Assembly (NCBI RefSeq): GCF_008710745.1
Contig: NZ_VYSA01000002.1
Location: 186,001-250,000 of the forward strand
Source of the DNA: Microbacterium rhizomatis
GTDB taxonomy: Bacteria; Actinomycetota; Actinomycetes; Actinomycetales; Microbacteriaceae
Reading direction: 5' to 3'
DNA length: 64,000 nucleotides
A program made the position numbers and the translations under genes. Positions within the stretch are counted from its first letter, which is position 1. Each line of letters starts with the position of its first letter. This document shows positions 51,473 to 60,235 of the stretch, in pieces. The notes below the pieces were generated by a model. That model made no database searches and was not told the origin of the DNA. It saw nothing but the letters and a program-made list of their open reading frames with translations.

Positions 51473-53032
51473 TCAGCGACGCGACCGGCGGATGCTCGCC
51501 GGAGCGTCGAGCGAGAGGGTCTCGCCTCGGAAGAAGGCCGGGCGCTTGATGGCCTGCCAGATCATGACGATGACACCGAGCAGGATGACCGTGACGCCGA
51601 GGATGAAGACGAGTCCGACGCCCGCGACGTTGGAGCCGCTGCCGTAGTCGGGATCCATGCTGTCGATGAGGGTGCGCACGAAGAGGAACGCGAGGATCGC
51701 GCCGCCCACGAGCGGGAACAGGAACGTGAAGAACACGTTGCGCATCGAGTCGAACCACTGCTTGCGGAAGTACCAGACGCACGCGAACGCGGTGAGGCCG
51801 TAGTAGAAGCAGATCATCATGCCGAGGGCCGTGATCGTGTCCCACAGCACGTTCTCACTGATGAACCGCATCACCGCGTAGAAGACGGATGCCACGATCG
51901 CCGACACGATCGTCGCGTAGCCCGGGGTGAAGAACCGCGGGCTGACCGCCGAGAAGCGCGACGGCAGCGCCCCGTAGTGGCCCATCGCCAGGAGTGTGCG
52001 GGCGGGCGAGACGAAAGTGGACTGCAGGGATGATGCGGAGCTGGTGAGCACGGCGAGCGACACGAGGAAGGCGAGCGGACCGAGGATCGGCCCGGCGAGC
52101 GCGAAGAACACGTTGTCCTGGATGTCGGGATTACCCAGACCGAACTCGCCCGTACCGGTGCCGGCGTACATGAGCAGCGAGATCGCGAGCAGCAGGTAGA
52201 GCACCACGATCGTCACGACGGTGATGGTGGCTGCGCGCCCCGGCGTCTTGTCGGGATCCTTCGTCTCCTCGTTCATCGTGAGGGTGACATCCCACCCCCA
52301 GAAGATGAAGATCGAAAGCGACAGCCCCGCCACGAGCGTGCCGATCGACGAGACGGCGAACGGGTTGAACCACGACCATTCGAAGGTCGACGCGTCGAAC
52401 GCGTTGCCACCCAGCGTCTCGAAGATCGCCGCGCCGGCGAAAAGGAGCAGGACGAGCACCTGGAAGCCCACGAGGAAGTACTGCAGCTTCTGCGTCGTCT
52501 GCATGTCGCGGTACGACACCATCGTCGCCCCCGCCATGAACAGCAGGCACACCGTGACGTTGATGAACGGGTTGCTCGCGAGATCGGCGATGTCGGGATT
52601 GCCCGAGAGCTGCGCGATCAGCAGGAAGAGGAAGTCCACCGCGATGCCGGCGAGGTTCGAGAGCACGAGGATCGTCGCGGCGATCAGCCCCCACCCGGCC
52701 ATCCAGCCGATCCATGGACCGAATGCCCGCGTCGCCCACGTGAAGGACGTCCCGGAGTCGGGCATGCGGTTGTTGAGTTCGCGATAGCCGAAGGCGACCA
52801 GGAGCATCGGGATGAACCCGAGCAGGATGATCGCGGGAACCTGGAAGCCGACTTCCGAGACGGTGGGGCCGAGCGCGGCCGTAAGCGTATAGGCCGGAGC
52901 GATGCACGAGATGCCGATGACGACGGCGCCGATCAGTCCCACCGTGCCTGCACTCAGGCCCTTGCCTGACAGCCCGCCGGGCTTGTCCCCGGTCGCCGGA
53001 GCCAGGGGTACTGCTTCTTCCTGAGCGCTCAT
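51473..53032 (-). CDS. APC-superfamily amino acid/polyamine permease
   Basis: A 519-residue, 12-helix permease of the APC superfamily. VGLIGAVVIGISCIAPAYTLTAALGP is the helix-1 signature, and YRELNNRMPDSGTSFTWATRAFGPWIGWMAGWG follows. The ATG overlaps the stop of the stress-protein gene. Located inside the putrescine/GABA operon, it is the likely uptake system for putrescine, GABA or a related amine. Specificity is inferred. Confidence 0.87.
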   Translation of the reverse strand: MSAQEEAVPLAPATGDKPGGLSGKGLSAGTVGLIGAVVIGISCIAPAYTLTAALGPTVSEVGFQVPAIILLGFIPMLLVAFGYRELNNRMPDSGTSFTWATRAFGPWIGWMAGWGLIAATILVLSNLAGIAVDFLFLLIAQLSGNPDIADLASNPFINVTVCLLFMAGATMVSYRDMQTTQKLQYFLVGFQVLVLLLFAGAAIFETLGGNAFDASTFEWSWFNPFAVSSIGTLVAGLSLSIFIFWGWDVTLTMNEETKDPDKTPGRAATITVVTIVVLYLLLAISLLMYAGTGTGEFGLGNPDIQDNVFFALAGPILGPLAFLVSLAVLTSSASSLQSTFVSPARTLLAMGHYGALPSRFSAVSPRFFTPGYATIVSAIVASVFYAVMRFISENVLWDTITALGMMICFYYGLTAFACVWYFRKQWFDSMRNVFFTFLFPLVGGAILAFLFVRTLIDSMDPDYGSGSNVAGVGLVFILGVTVILLGVIVMIWQAIKRPAFFRGETLSLDAPASIRRSRR

Positions 53033-53946
53033 CGCTTCTCTCCTTCGAGTGCGGGCTCGAGTGCGGTCTTGTCTGCAGGCTTGCGCGTGCGGGGTACGAC
53101 GATCATCGGCACAGGCAGTTCGTGGAGCATTTTGGCGGCGGTGGAACCGAGGAACAGGCGCCGCGGCTGGGCGAGACGACTCGAGCCCACCACGGCGATC
53201 TCGCCGGGCTCCCAGCCCAGGTGGGTGACGGCATCCTCGATGCTGTCGCCCTCGGCGGCGACGGCCTCGGATTCGATTCCACCGGGGAGCGAGTCCCGCG
53301 CACGGGAGAGGACCTCGTCGGCGTGGGCCGCGCCGACGACGCGGATCACGCCCGTATCGACGCCCGAGGGCAGGTCGACCGTGACGAGCGAGATGAGCCG
53401 CAGCTCGGCGCGCGTGGCCGTCGCGAGCGCGACCGCCTCTTCGAGCAGGGCGTCGGCCCCCGGCCTCGTGCCGAGAGCGGCGGTGATGCGCGTGATGCCC
53501 GTGGTCGGATCGATGCGCCGCGAGCCTTCGGGGGCCAGGACGACGGGCACGTCGGAGGAATGCAGCAGCTCGGTCGCGACGGTGCCCAGGCGATGGCGCC
53601 CGCGCAGTCCGCCGTTGGCCGCACCGACCACGATGTGGCTCGCGCCGAGTTCGTCAGCTGTCGCCAGCAGCCCCTCGGCGAACGACTCGCCATAGCGGAC
53701 GTGCGTGCGGTGGGGCACGGCATCCCCCACCATCGACGACGCGTCGGCGAGCCAGCCGGCGGCGCGCTCGCGCAGATGAGAGTCGTAGCCGGCGTCGGGC
53801 GGGGTGATGACGCTGCGCTCGTACTCGGGGAGCACCATGACCAGATCGAGTTCCGCATCGGATGCCGCGGCCAGCCGCGCACCGACGGCGACGGCGTCCG
53901 CCCCGGCATCCGTCGCGGTGTACCCGACGACGATCCGGCCGCTCAC
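53029..53946 (-). CDS. Tandem-domain universal stress protein
   Basis: A 305-residue protein with two UspA domains. Domain 1 (residues 1-~145) ends with the ATP-binding pattern VVGAANGGLRGRHRLGTVATELL. Domain 2 (~155-300) ends VVGSSRLAQPRRLFLGSTAAKML. Start GTG 53946 overlaps the puo stop, and its own stop overlaps the permease start, so it is firmly embedded in the operon. It may modulate the permease or help survive peroxide produced by the oxidase; both are inferences. Confidence 0.88.
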   Translation of the reverse strand: MSGRIVVGYTATDAGADAVAVGARLAAASDAELDLVMVLPEYERSVITPPDAGYDSHLRERAAGWLADASSMVGDAVPHRTHVRYGESFAEGLLATADELGASHIVVGAANGGLRGRHRLGTVATELLHSSDVPVVLAPEGSRRIDPTTGITRITAALGTRPGADALLEEAVALATATRAELRLISLVTVDLPSGVDTGVIRVVGAAHADEVLSRARDSLPGGIESEAVAAEGDSIEDAVTHLGWEPGEIAVVGSSRLAQPRRLFLGSTAAKMLHELPVPMIVVPRTRKPADKTALEPALEGEKR

Positions 53947-55325
53947 GCGCGAGCCTGACCGATGATCGCCTCCGCCGCGACCCGTCCCATCCGTATGGCG
54001 CCGTCGACGTGCTGGTAGCCGGCGCCCGCGAGGTCGCTGCAGGCGAAGTGGATCGGGCCGACCGGCGTGCGCAGGTCGGCGCCATAGCGGTGAAGTCCGC
54101 CCAGGTCGAAGCTGGCGGCGTAGGCTCCGCGCGTCCACTCCTCGCTCCCCCAGTCGCTTTCGTAGTACACGACGGGTTCGAGGGCTTCGGGCCCGTAGTA
54201 GTGCGAGAGCGACTCGAGGATTCGCTGCTTGCGCTCATCGGCCGACAGGCGGAAAACGTCATCGGCGTGCTGGTCCGAGACGAAGCCGACGAGCGTGCCG
54301 CGGGTGTCGCCGTGATTGGAGTTGTCGTACGCCTCGTGCGAGAGCTCGTAGGGGCTGAACGCCGTGCCGGAGAGCCCCTTGTCGCGCCAGAACGGCGTCT
54401 CGTACACCGCGTGCACCTTGATGACGAAGCCCATCGAGAGATGCTGGTGCAGCTGGTGCTGCAAGCGCGGGAGAGGCGGAACGAACGAGATGCGGTCGTA
54501 GAGCACGGGCGCGAGCGCGAGGATCGCGTACCGCGCGCGCACCGTCATGCCGGTCCCGGCTGAGCCCGTCGAAGCGTCCGAGATCGCGGTCACCCCGCCG
54601 TCGGAGTACTCGAGCGTGCGCACGGCCTGCCCGAGGAACACATCGTCGCCCAGGCGCTCGGCCAGGAGGAGCGGAACCTGCTGCAGACCGCCCACCACGC
54701 GCTTGTCGAGGATGAAGTCGGCGTCGACGAGGTGGGTGAAGCTCCCTGCGCTGGCCGCCATGAGCAGCGCCTGCAGCGCCGAGAATGCGTGCGGCGGCTT
54801 GGTGAGCATCGCCCCGGCGATGAACAGGGCGATGTTGTCGACCGCCTCTTTGTCGTCGGTCTGCTCGTACAGCCACGCCTCGAACGAGATCTTGTCGAGC
54901 GCCTCCGCGTCGGGATGCTCCCACGGGCGATCGGGGTCCATCTGGGCGACCATGGCGTCCAGCCGGTCGATGAGGTCGACCATGATCTTCTCGGTGGCCG
55001 GGGGCACGGGGAAGATGTCGCCCGTGAAGCGCGTCAGCTCACCTGCGGCATTGATGTAGACGCTCTCGCCGTCGCGGTAGCGGCTGTAGGTCTCGAGGCC
55101 GAGCTCGGCGACCGTCTCGATCAGCGCATCCTGATCGGGCGACACCCACTGACCGCCGATCTCGAGCATCGCGCCGTCGATCACGTCGGTCCACAGGCGG
55201 CCGCCGACGCGGTCGCGGGCCTCGAGCACGGCGACCGAGAGCCCCGCGCGCTTGAGGTCGTTCGCCGCGGTGAGCCCGGCGGCTCCCGCTCCGATGATGA
55301 CGACGTCTCGGGTGATCTCAGTCAT
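53943..55325 (-). CDS. puo: Putrescine oxidase (FAD-dependent amine oxidase)
   Basis: A 460-residue flavin amine oxidase. The FAD motif VVIIGAGAAGLTAANDL is at the N-terminus and EIGGQWVSPDQDALI follows. From memory of the Rhodococcus putrescine oxidase, long stretches match closely (e.g. SAGSFTHLVDADFILDKRVV, HAVYETPFWRDKGLSGTAF, GTLVGFVSDQHADDVF). It would oxidise putrescine to 4-aminobutanal with release of ammonia and peroxide. ATG 55325 follows a GGAGGAG element. Second gene of the operon after gabT. Confidence 0.9.
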   Translation of the reverse strand: MTEITRDVVIIGAGAAGLTAANDLKRAGLSVAVLEARDRVGGRLWTDVIDGAMLEIGGQWVSPDQDALIETVAELGLETYSRYRDGESVYINAAGELTRFTGDIFPVPPATEKIMVDLIDRLDAMVAQMDPDRPWEHPDAEALDKISFEAWLYEQTDDKEAVDNIALFIAGAMLTKPPHAFSALQALLMAASAGSFTHLVDADFILDKRVVGGLQQVPLLLAERLGDDVFLGQAVRTLEYSDGGVTAISDASTGSAGTGMTVRARYAILALAPVLYDRISFVPPLPRLQHQLHQHLSMGFVIKVHAVYETPFWRDKGLSGTAFSPYELSHEAYDNSNHGDTRGTLVGFVSDQHADDVFRLSADERKQRILESLSHYYGPEALEPVVYYESDWGSEEWTRGAYAASFDLGGLHRYGADLRTPVGPIHFACSDLAGAGYQHVDGAIRMGRVAAEAIIGQARA

Positions 55326-55382
55326 GCGGTGCTCCTCCATTGGTGCGGGATGCTGCGGGTTCAGCGGGGTTCGAGGTACGGG

Positions 55383-56753
55383 CTACTGAGCTGCGAGGGC
55401 TGAGGCCACGATATCGAGCCCCTCGTTCAGCAGCGCGTCGGGGATCGACAGGGGCGGCAGGAATCGGATGACGTTGCCGTAGGTGCCGCACGTCAGCACG
55501 ATCACACCGTCGGCGATGCACGCCTTGGCGACCGCGGCGGTGAGCGCAGCATCCGGTTCCTTCGTTTCGGGATGCACGAACTCGGCCGCCACCATGGCAC
55601 CCCGCCCGCGCACATCGCCGACCCGCGGGTCGGCGGCCTGCAGGGCCGTGAGACGCCCGGTCAGGATCTCGCCGACCTCGTTCGCGCGCTCGATGAGACC
55701 GTCGTTCTCGAACGCGTCGATCGCGGCGAGCGCCGCAGCGCACGCGATCGGGTTGCCGCCGTACGTGCCGCCGAGTCCGCCGGTGTGCGAGGCGTCCATG
55801 ATCTCGGCGCGGCCGGTCACGGCCGCCAAGGGAAGCCCCCCAGCGATGCCCTTGGCAGCCGTGATCAGGTCGGGGATGATCCCGAACTGCTCGCTCGCGA
55901 ACATTGAGCCCGTCCGGGCGAAGCCGGTCTGCACCTCGTCGGCGATGAAGACGACGTCGTTCGCGCGGCACCACTCCACCAGGGTGGGCAGGAAGCCGTC
56001 GGCCGGGACGATGAACCCGCCCTCGCCCTGGATCGGCTCGATGATCACGGCCGCGAGGTTGCCCGCACCGATCTGCTTCTCGATGAGGGAGATCGCCTTG
56101 GCCGCGGCATCCGGACCGGACAGCCCGTCACGATAAGGGTAGGAGAGGGGCGCGCGATAGATCTCCGAGGCGAACGGACCGAAGCCGCTCTTGTACGGCA
56201 TCGCCTTCGCGGTCAGCGCCATCGTGAGGTTCGTGCGGCCGTGGTAGGCGTGGTCGAATGCGACGACGGCCTGCTTGCCGGTGTATTTGCGGGCCACCTT
56301 GATCGCGTTCTCGACGGCTTCTGCCCCCGAGTTGAACAGGGCCGTCTTCTTGGCGTGGTCACCGGGAGTGATGCGGTTCAGCGCCTCGGCCACGGCGACG
56401 TACGACTCGTACGGCGAGATCATGAAGCACGTGTGCGTGAACTGCGCCACCTGCGCCTGCACGGCCGCGACGACCTTCGAGTGCGCATTGCCGAGCGTCG
56501 TGACGGCGATACCCGAGCCCAGGTCGATCAGCGAGTTCCCGTCGGCGTCGACGACGACGCCTCCGCCGGCGGCGACGGCCTGGATCGGAACGGTGTGGCC
56601 GACGCCCGAGGCGACCGCGTCCGCCTTGCGGTCGAGCAGTTCCTGCGAGCGCGGACCGGGGATGCTCGTGACCAGACGCCTCTCCTGCGGCAGCGAGGGG
56701 CCGCCCAGGGGCGGCGTCGAGAGGGGTGCGGCGACAGTGGTGGAGGCGCTCAT
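55383..56753 (-). CDS. gabT: 4-aminobutyrate aminotransferase GabT
   Basis: A 456-residue class-III PLP aminotransferase that converts GABA and 2-oxoglutarate to succinate semialdehyde and glutamate. Signature features are LFNSGAEAVENAIKVARKYTG, AFDHAYHGRTNLTMALT, FIADEVQTGFARTG and the PLP lysine in ITAAKGIAGGLPLAAV. ATG 56753 is supported by TACGCT 7 nt upstream. It is the first gene of the five-gene catabolic operon, divergent from the PucR-type regulator. Confidence 0.93.
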   Translation of the reverse strand: MSASTTVAAPLSTPPLGGPSLPQERRLVTSIPGPRSQELLDRKADAVASGVGHTVPIQAVAAGGGVVVDADGNSLIDLGSGIAVTTLGNAHSKVVAAVQAQVAQFTHTCFMISPYESYVAVAEALNRITPGDHAKKTALFNSGAEAVENAIKVARKYTGKQAVVAFDHAYHGRTNLTMALTAKAMPYKSGFGPFASEIYRAPLSYPYRDGLSGPDAAAKAISLIEKQIGAGNLAAVIIEPIQGEGGFIVPADGFLPTLVEWCRANDVVFIADEVQTGFARTGSMFASEQFGIIPDLITAAKGIAGGLPLAAVTGRAEIMDASHTGGLGGTYGGNPIACAAALAAIDAFENDGLIERANEVGEILTGRLTALQAADPRVGDVRGRGAMVAAEFVHPETKEPDAALTAAVAKACIADGVIVLTCGTYGNVIRFLPPLSIPDALLNEGLDIVASALAAQ

Positions 56754-56819
56754 GTTCGCGAGCGTAGGGCGGGGGATGCCGCATCCGCACTCTCCAGGTC
56801 GTATAACCTCGATCGGCAA

Positions 56820-56836
56820 CTGTACGTTCGGTACAG
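56820..56836. promoter_or_regulatory. Putative operator between gabT and the PucR-type regulator gene
   Basis: CTGTAC-gttcg-GTACAG is a perfect 6-bp inverted repeat with a 5-nt spacer. It lies 35 bp before the regulator ATG and ~54 bp upstream of the gabT -10 hexamer at 56761-56766, a position suited to activating gabT. No second copy is visible in the gap. Confidence 0.7.
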
Positions 56837-56870
56837 TTCAGACGTCGGTTCTGCGGAGAGCGAGGGTGCG

Positions 56871-58442
56871 ATGGACGCGAGCGATGACGCGCCCACACTG
56901 CGGGCGCTTCTGCGCCGGCGGGATCTCGCGCTGCGGCTGGAGGGCGAGCCGAAGGACCTCGCGCCCGGAGCGCTCGACCGGCCCGTGCGATGGGTGCACA
57001 GCTCGGACCTCGCCGACCCCACGCCGTTCCTCTCCGAGGGGCTCGCGCTCCTGACCACCGGCACCCAGTTCCTCGGCGTCTCCGACACGAACCATGCCGA
57101 CGACAGCGCCGTCGAGGCGTACGTGCGGCGGCTGCATGCCCGCGGCGTCGTCGCGCTCGGCTTCGGCACCGAGGTCGTTCGCGAGGGCATACCCCAGGCC
57201 CTCATCGCATCGTGCCGGGCGATCGGGATGCCGCTGTTCGAAGTGCCCTACCGCACGCCCTTCATCGCGGTGGCGCGCGCGAACGCCGAGGCGGTGGCGG
57301 CGCAGGCCTACGCTCGCCGGAGCTGGGCGCTGGCCGCGCAGCGCGCGATCGCGCTGGCCGCCCTCCGCCCAGACGGGCTCGGCGCGACCCTGGCAGAACT
57401 CGCCCGCCAGCTCGACACGTGGGTGGGCCTGTTCGACGCGTCGGGGGTCCTCACGCGCGAGCACCCGGCCCACGGGCTCGACCCGGCCGTGCGCGACGAG
57501 CTGCAAGCGGAGGTCGGCGCGGTGCTCCGCCGCGGCGCGCGCGCCGGATCGGCCCTGCACATCGGCGACACGCCTTTCTCTCTGCAGACGCTCGGCCGGG
57601 GCGGACATCTGCGCGGAGTGATCGCGATCGCCGCCGGCGAACTCGACCAGGAGGGCCGCGGCGTCGTCACCGCCGTGATCGCGATGGCCGGTCTCGCGTT
57701 CGAGCAGAACCAGGGCCTGAGCCGCGCACGCGGGATGCTGCGCGCGGGCCTGGTCCAGTCGCTCCTCGCCGACGACTCGACCCTCGCGCGGCGCATCTCG
57801 CGCGACCTGTGGGGGCCGCTTCCCACGGCGCCCGTGACGATCGCGGTGACGGAGGTCGTGGCGTCCCGCGTCGATGCGATCGCCGAGCTGCTGGAACTGC
57901 GTGCCGATGAGCGCCGGGGGGCTCTCTTCTTCGGGCGGGGCACCTTCGAGAACGCCGGCGAAGGCTTCGTCGTCGTGGTGCCGAGCACCGACGAGAGCGT
58001 GCTCGTCGAGCTCGCCGAGCGCTTCGAGCTCGCGCTCGGACTCTCGGCGCCGGCCGGCTACGACGGCTTCGCCGAGGGGGTGCGTCAGGCGCAGGTCGCG
58101 CTGCGGTCGAGCACGGGCGCGGGGCTCCGCCGCTACGGCGATGTCGCACGCGGCGGGGTGCTGGCGGCGCTCGCCACCGACGAAGCCCGCGTTCTCGCGC
58201 GCAGCGCGCTCGCCCCGCTCCGAGAGCACGACGCGGCGCACGGCACCGCCCTCATCGACACTTTGCGGGCGTGGCTCGACGCCGACGGCTCGCACGAGGC
58301 ATCCGCGCGCGCGCTGGGCGTGCACCGGCACACCGTCCGGGCGCGGATCGGCCTCGCCGAGCGTGTACTCGGTCGCGACCTCGGCACATTCGCGGCCCGC
58401 GCCGAGCTCTGGGCCGCGCTACGGGCCCTCGGCGACGGGTGA
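56871..58442 (+). CDS. PucR-family transcriptional regulator of putrescine/GABA catabolism
   Basis: A 523-residue regulator. The N-terminal PucR domain (TLRALLRRRDLALRLEGEPKDL; PVRWVHSSDLADPTPFLSEGLALLTTG) is the sensor. The C-terminal HTH_30 (LIDTLRAWLDADGSHEASARALGVHRHTVRARIGLAERVLGRDLGT) binds DNA. The frame is open upstream; ATG 56871 follows a purine-rich gcgagggtgcg stretch and fits the family start. It is divergent from the gabT-puo operon and probably activates it in response to an amine or GABA. Confidence 0.88.
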   Translation: MDASDDAPTLRALLRRRDLALRLEGEPKDLAPGALDRPVRWVHSSDLADPTPFLSEGLALLTTGTQFLGVSDTNHADDSAVEAYVRRLHARGVVALGFGTEVVREGIPQALIASCRAIGMPLFEVPYRTPFIAVARANAEAVAAQAYARRSWALAAQRAIALAALRPDGLGATLAELARQLDTWVGLFDASGVLTREHPAHGLDPAVRDELQAEVGAVLRRGARAGSALHIGDTPFSLQTLGRGGHLRGVIAIAAGELDQEGRGVVTAVIAMAGLAFEQNQGLSRARGMLRAGLVQSLLADDSTLARRISRDLWGPLPTAPVTIAVTEVVASRVDAIAELLELRADERRGALFFGRGTFENAGEGFVVVVPSTDESVLVELAERFELALGLSAPAGYDGFAEGVRQAQVALRSSTGAGLRRYGDVARGGVLAALATDEARVLARSALAPLREHDAAHGTALIDTLRAWLDADGSHEASARALGVHRHTVRARIGLAERVLGRDLGTFAARAELWAALRALGDG

Positions 58443-58487
58443 CCCGGGCTCGACGGACATCCGGAAGGACGCGCGGGGCAGAAGCGG

Positions 58488-58509
58488 CCGATTCCGGCCC
58501 GAATCGGCT
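58488..58509. terminator. Terminator hairpin between the converging pucR- and ramB-type genes
   Basis: gccgattc (58488-58495) and gaatcggc (58502-58509) form a perfect 8-bp stem with a 6-nt loop. A longer outer pairing (ggaaggac with gtccttc) may extend it. It lies in the 110-bp gap between the two stop codons. Confidence 0.7.
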
Positions 58510-58552
58510 ATTCGTGCCTCATCCGTCCTTCGGCGTGTACATGTAGCTCGGG

Positions 58553-60031
58553 TCAGCGCGGGGCGTGCGCCTCGAGGAACTCGTATACGTCGGTCGTGTC
58601 GACGCCGGGGAACGCCCCCGTCGGCAGCGTCGCCAGCAGCGTCCGCGGGGTGCGGACGTTCGGCCATGACTGATCGCGCCACGCCGACTCGAGCGCCGCA
58701 GGAGCCCGTCGGCAGCACACCTCGACGGAATGCTTCGAGACGCCGCGGTTCTGGGTATCGCGCCCGAGGAACCACTTCGTGTCGTCGAAGCGCACCCCGA
58801 CGCTCACCGAGTGGGCCCCCTCGCTGGAGGCCTCGACCCGGGCGGTGCACCAATACGTGCCGTTGCCCGTGTCGGTGTACTGGTAGTACGGGTTGAACTT
58901 GTCGTCGACGTCGAACACGACGCGGCTCGTCCAGCGACGGCAGCACATCTGCCCTTCGCTGGAACCCAGGCGATCGGTCGGGAAGTTGACGTCGTCGTTC
59001 TCGTACGACTTCGTGATCGTGCCCGACTCGTGCACCTTGAGGAAATGCACCGGGATGCCGAGGTGCACGGTCGCGAGGTTCGTGAATCGGTGCGCGGCCG
59101 TCTCGTACGACACCGAGTACGCGTCGCGGAGGTCTTCGATCGAGATCGACCTCGCCGCCTTCGCGTCCGTGAGGAACGGCACGGCGTGCTCTTCGGGGAT
59201 CAGCAGCGCGCCGGTCAGATAGTTGGTCTCGACCCGCTGGCGCAGGAACTCCGCGTAGGACGTCGGCTCGGAGTGCCCGAGCATCCGCGACGAGAGCGCC
59301 TGCAGCACTGCCGTCCGCGGATCGCCCTTCGCGGTCAGCCTGCTCGAGAGGTACAGCCGGCCGTTCTTCAGGTCGGCCACGCTCCGGGTGGTCTGCGGCA
59401 GGTCGGGGACGTAGTGCAGGGTGAAGCCGAGATGCGCCGCGATGTCGCTCGCGGTGCGCTGCGTGAGCGGCCCGCCCGGGTGATCGACCGCGGAGAGGAT
59501 GCCGCGGGCCTGGGTCTCGAGGTCGGGGAAGTAGTTGTCCTGCGTGCGCATGAGGCGGCGGAGCGCCACATTCGCTCGACGTGCCTCCTCCGGCGTCGCG
59601 GCGCGTTCGTCGCGCAGGCGATCGATCTCGCCCTGCAGCGCGAGCATGGTCTTGAGAGCCTCGGTCGGCACGGTCTTGCCGATGCGGAACGGCGGGATGC
59701 CGAGAGCTTGGAAGGTCGGTCCGCGCATCGCCCGTTCGAGACCGATCTCGAGCGTCGAGCGCTCGTCGAGGGGCTCGGTCTCCAGGAGTGCGTCGAGCGT
59801 CGTCCCGAGCGCGCGGGCGATCGCCTGCAAGAGGGTGAGCTTCGGCTCGCGCCGGCCGTTCTCGATCATCGAGAGCTGACTCGGCGCACGGTCGACCGTG
59901 GCCGCGAGCTCTTCCAGCGTCATGCCGCGCTCGGAGCGCAATTGGCGGATGCGGCGGCCGATCGTCAGTGAATCCACCTCTCGATCGTCGTCGACGTCGA
60001 GGGCGGAAACCGGGTTCATGTCGGTCTGCAT
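58553..60031 (-). CDS. ramB: RamB/ScfR-type XRE-family regulator of acetate and glyoxylate metabolism
   Basis: A 492-residue regulator. An N-terminal XRE helix-turn-helix (IGRRIRQLRSERGMTLEELAATVDRAPSQLSMIENGRREPKLTLL) is followed by a helical linker, a degenerate IrrE/ImmA-like domain (about 200-330, with YLSSRLTAKGDPRTAVLQALSSRMLGHSEPTSYAEF) and a cysteine-containing C-terminal domain (GQMCCRRWTSR; VCCRRAPAALES). This is the architecture of RamB of C. glutamicum, which controls aceA and aceB. It is divergent from aceB, supporting that role here. Confidence 0.87.
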   Translation of the reverse strand: MQTDMNPVSALDVDDDREVDSLTIGRRIRQLRSERGMTLEELAATVDRAPSQLSMIENGRREPKLTLLQAIARALGTTLDALLETEPLDERSTLEIGLERAMRGPTFQALGIPPFRIGKTVPTEALKTMLALQGEIDRLRDERAATPEEARRANVALRRLMRTQDNYFPDLETQARGILSAVDHPGGPLTQRTASDIAAHLGFTLHYVPDLPQTTRSVADLKNGRLYLSSRLTAKGDPRTAVLQALSSRMLGHSEPTSYAEFLRQRVETNYLTGALLIPEEHAVPFLTDAKAARSISIEDLRDAYSVSYETAAHRFTNLATVHLGIPVHFLKVHESGTITKSYENDDVNFPTDRLGSSEGQMCCRRWTSRVVFDVDDKFNPYYQYTDTGNGTYWCTARVEASSEGAHSVSVGVRFDDTKWFLGRDTQNRGVSKHSVEVCCRRAPAALESAWRDQSWPNVRTPRTLLATLPTGAFPGVDTTDVYEFLEAHAPR

Positions 60032-60235
60032 GTGGCGATTCTGTCACAGAAGCAGAAATATCCACGTTCTTCACAGCCTATATGGCCGGATCAGCCGCGG
60101 AACTTCTCGCAGAGTGGACACACGACCCACCGCCGGTTGATTCGCACCACGGATCACGAGCAGCCCGCACCCGCACACGCAGCCGGAAAGCGGCACTCCC
60201 GAATTCTCCGTACACGCTCACAGGAAGACAGGACC

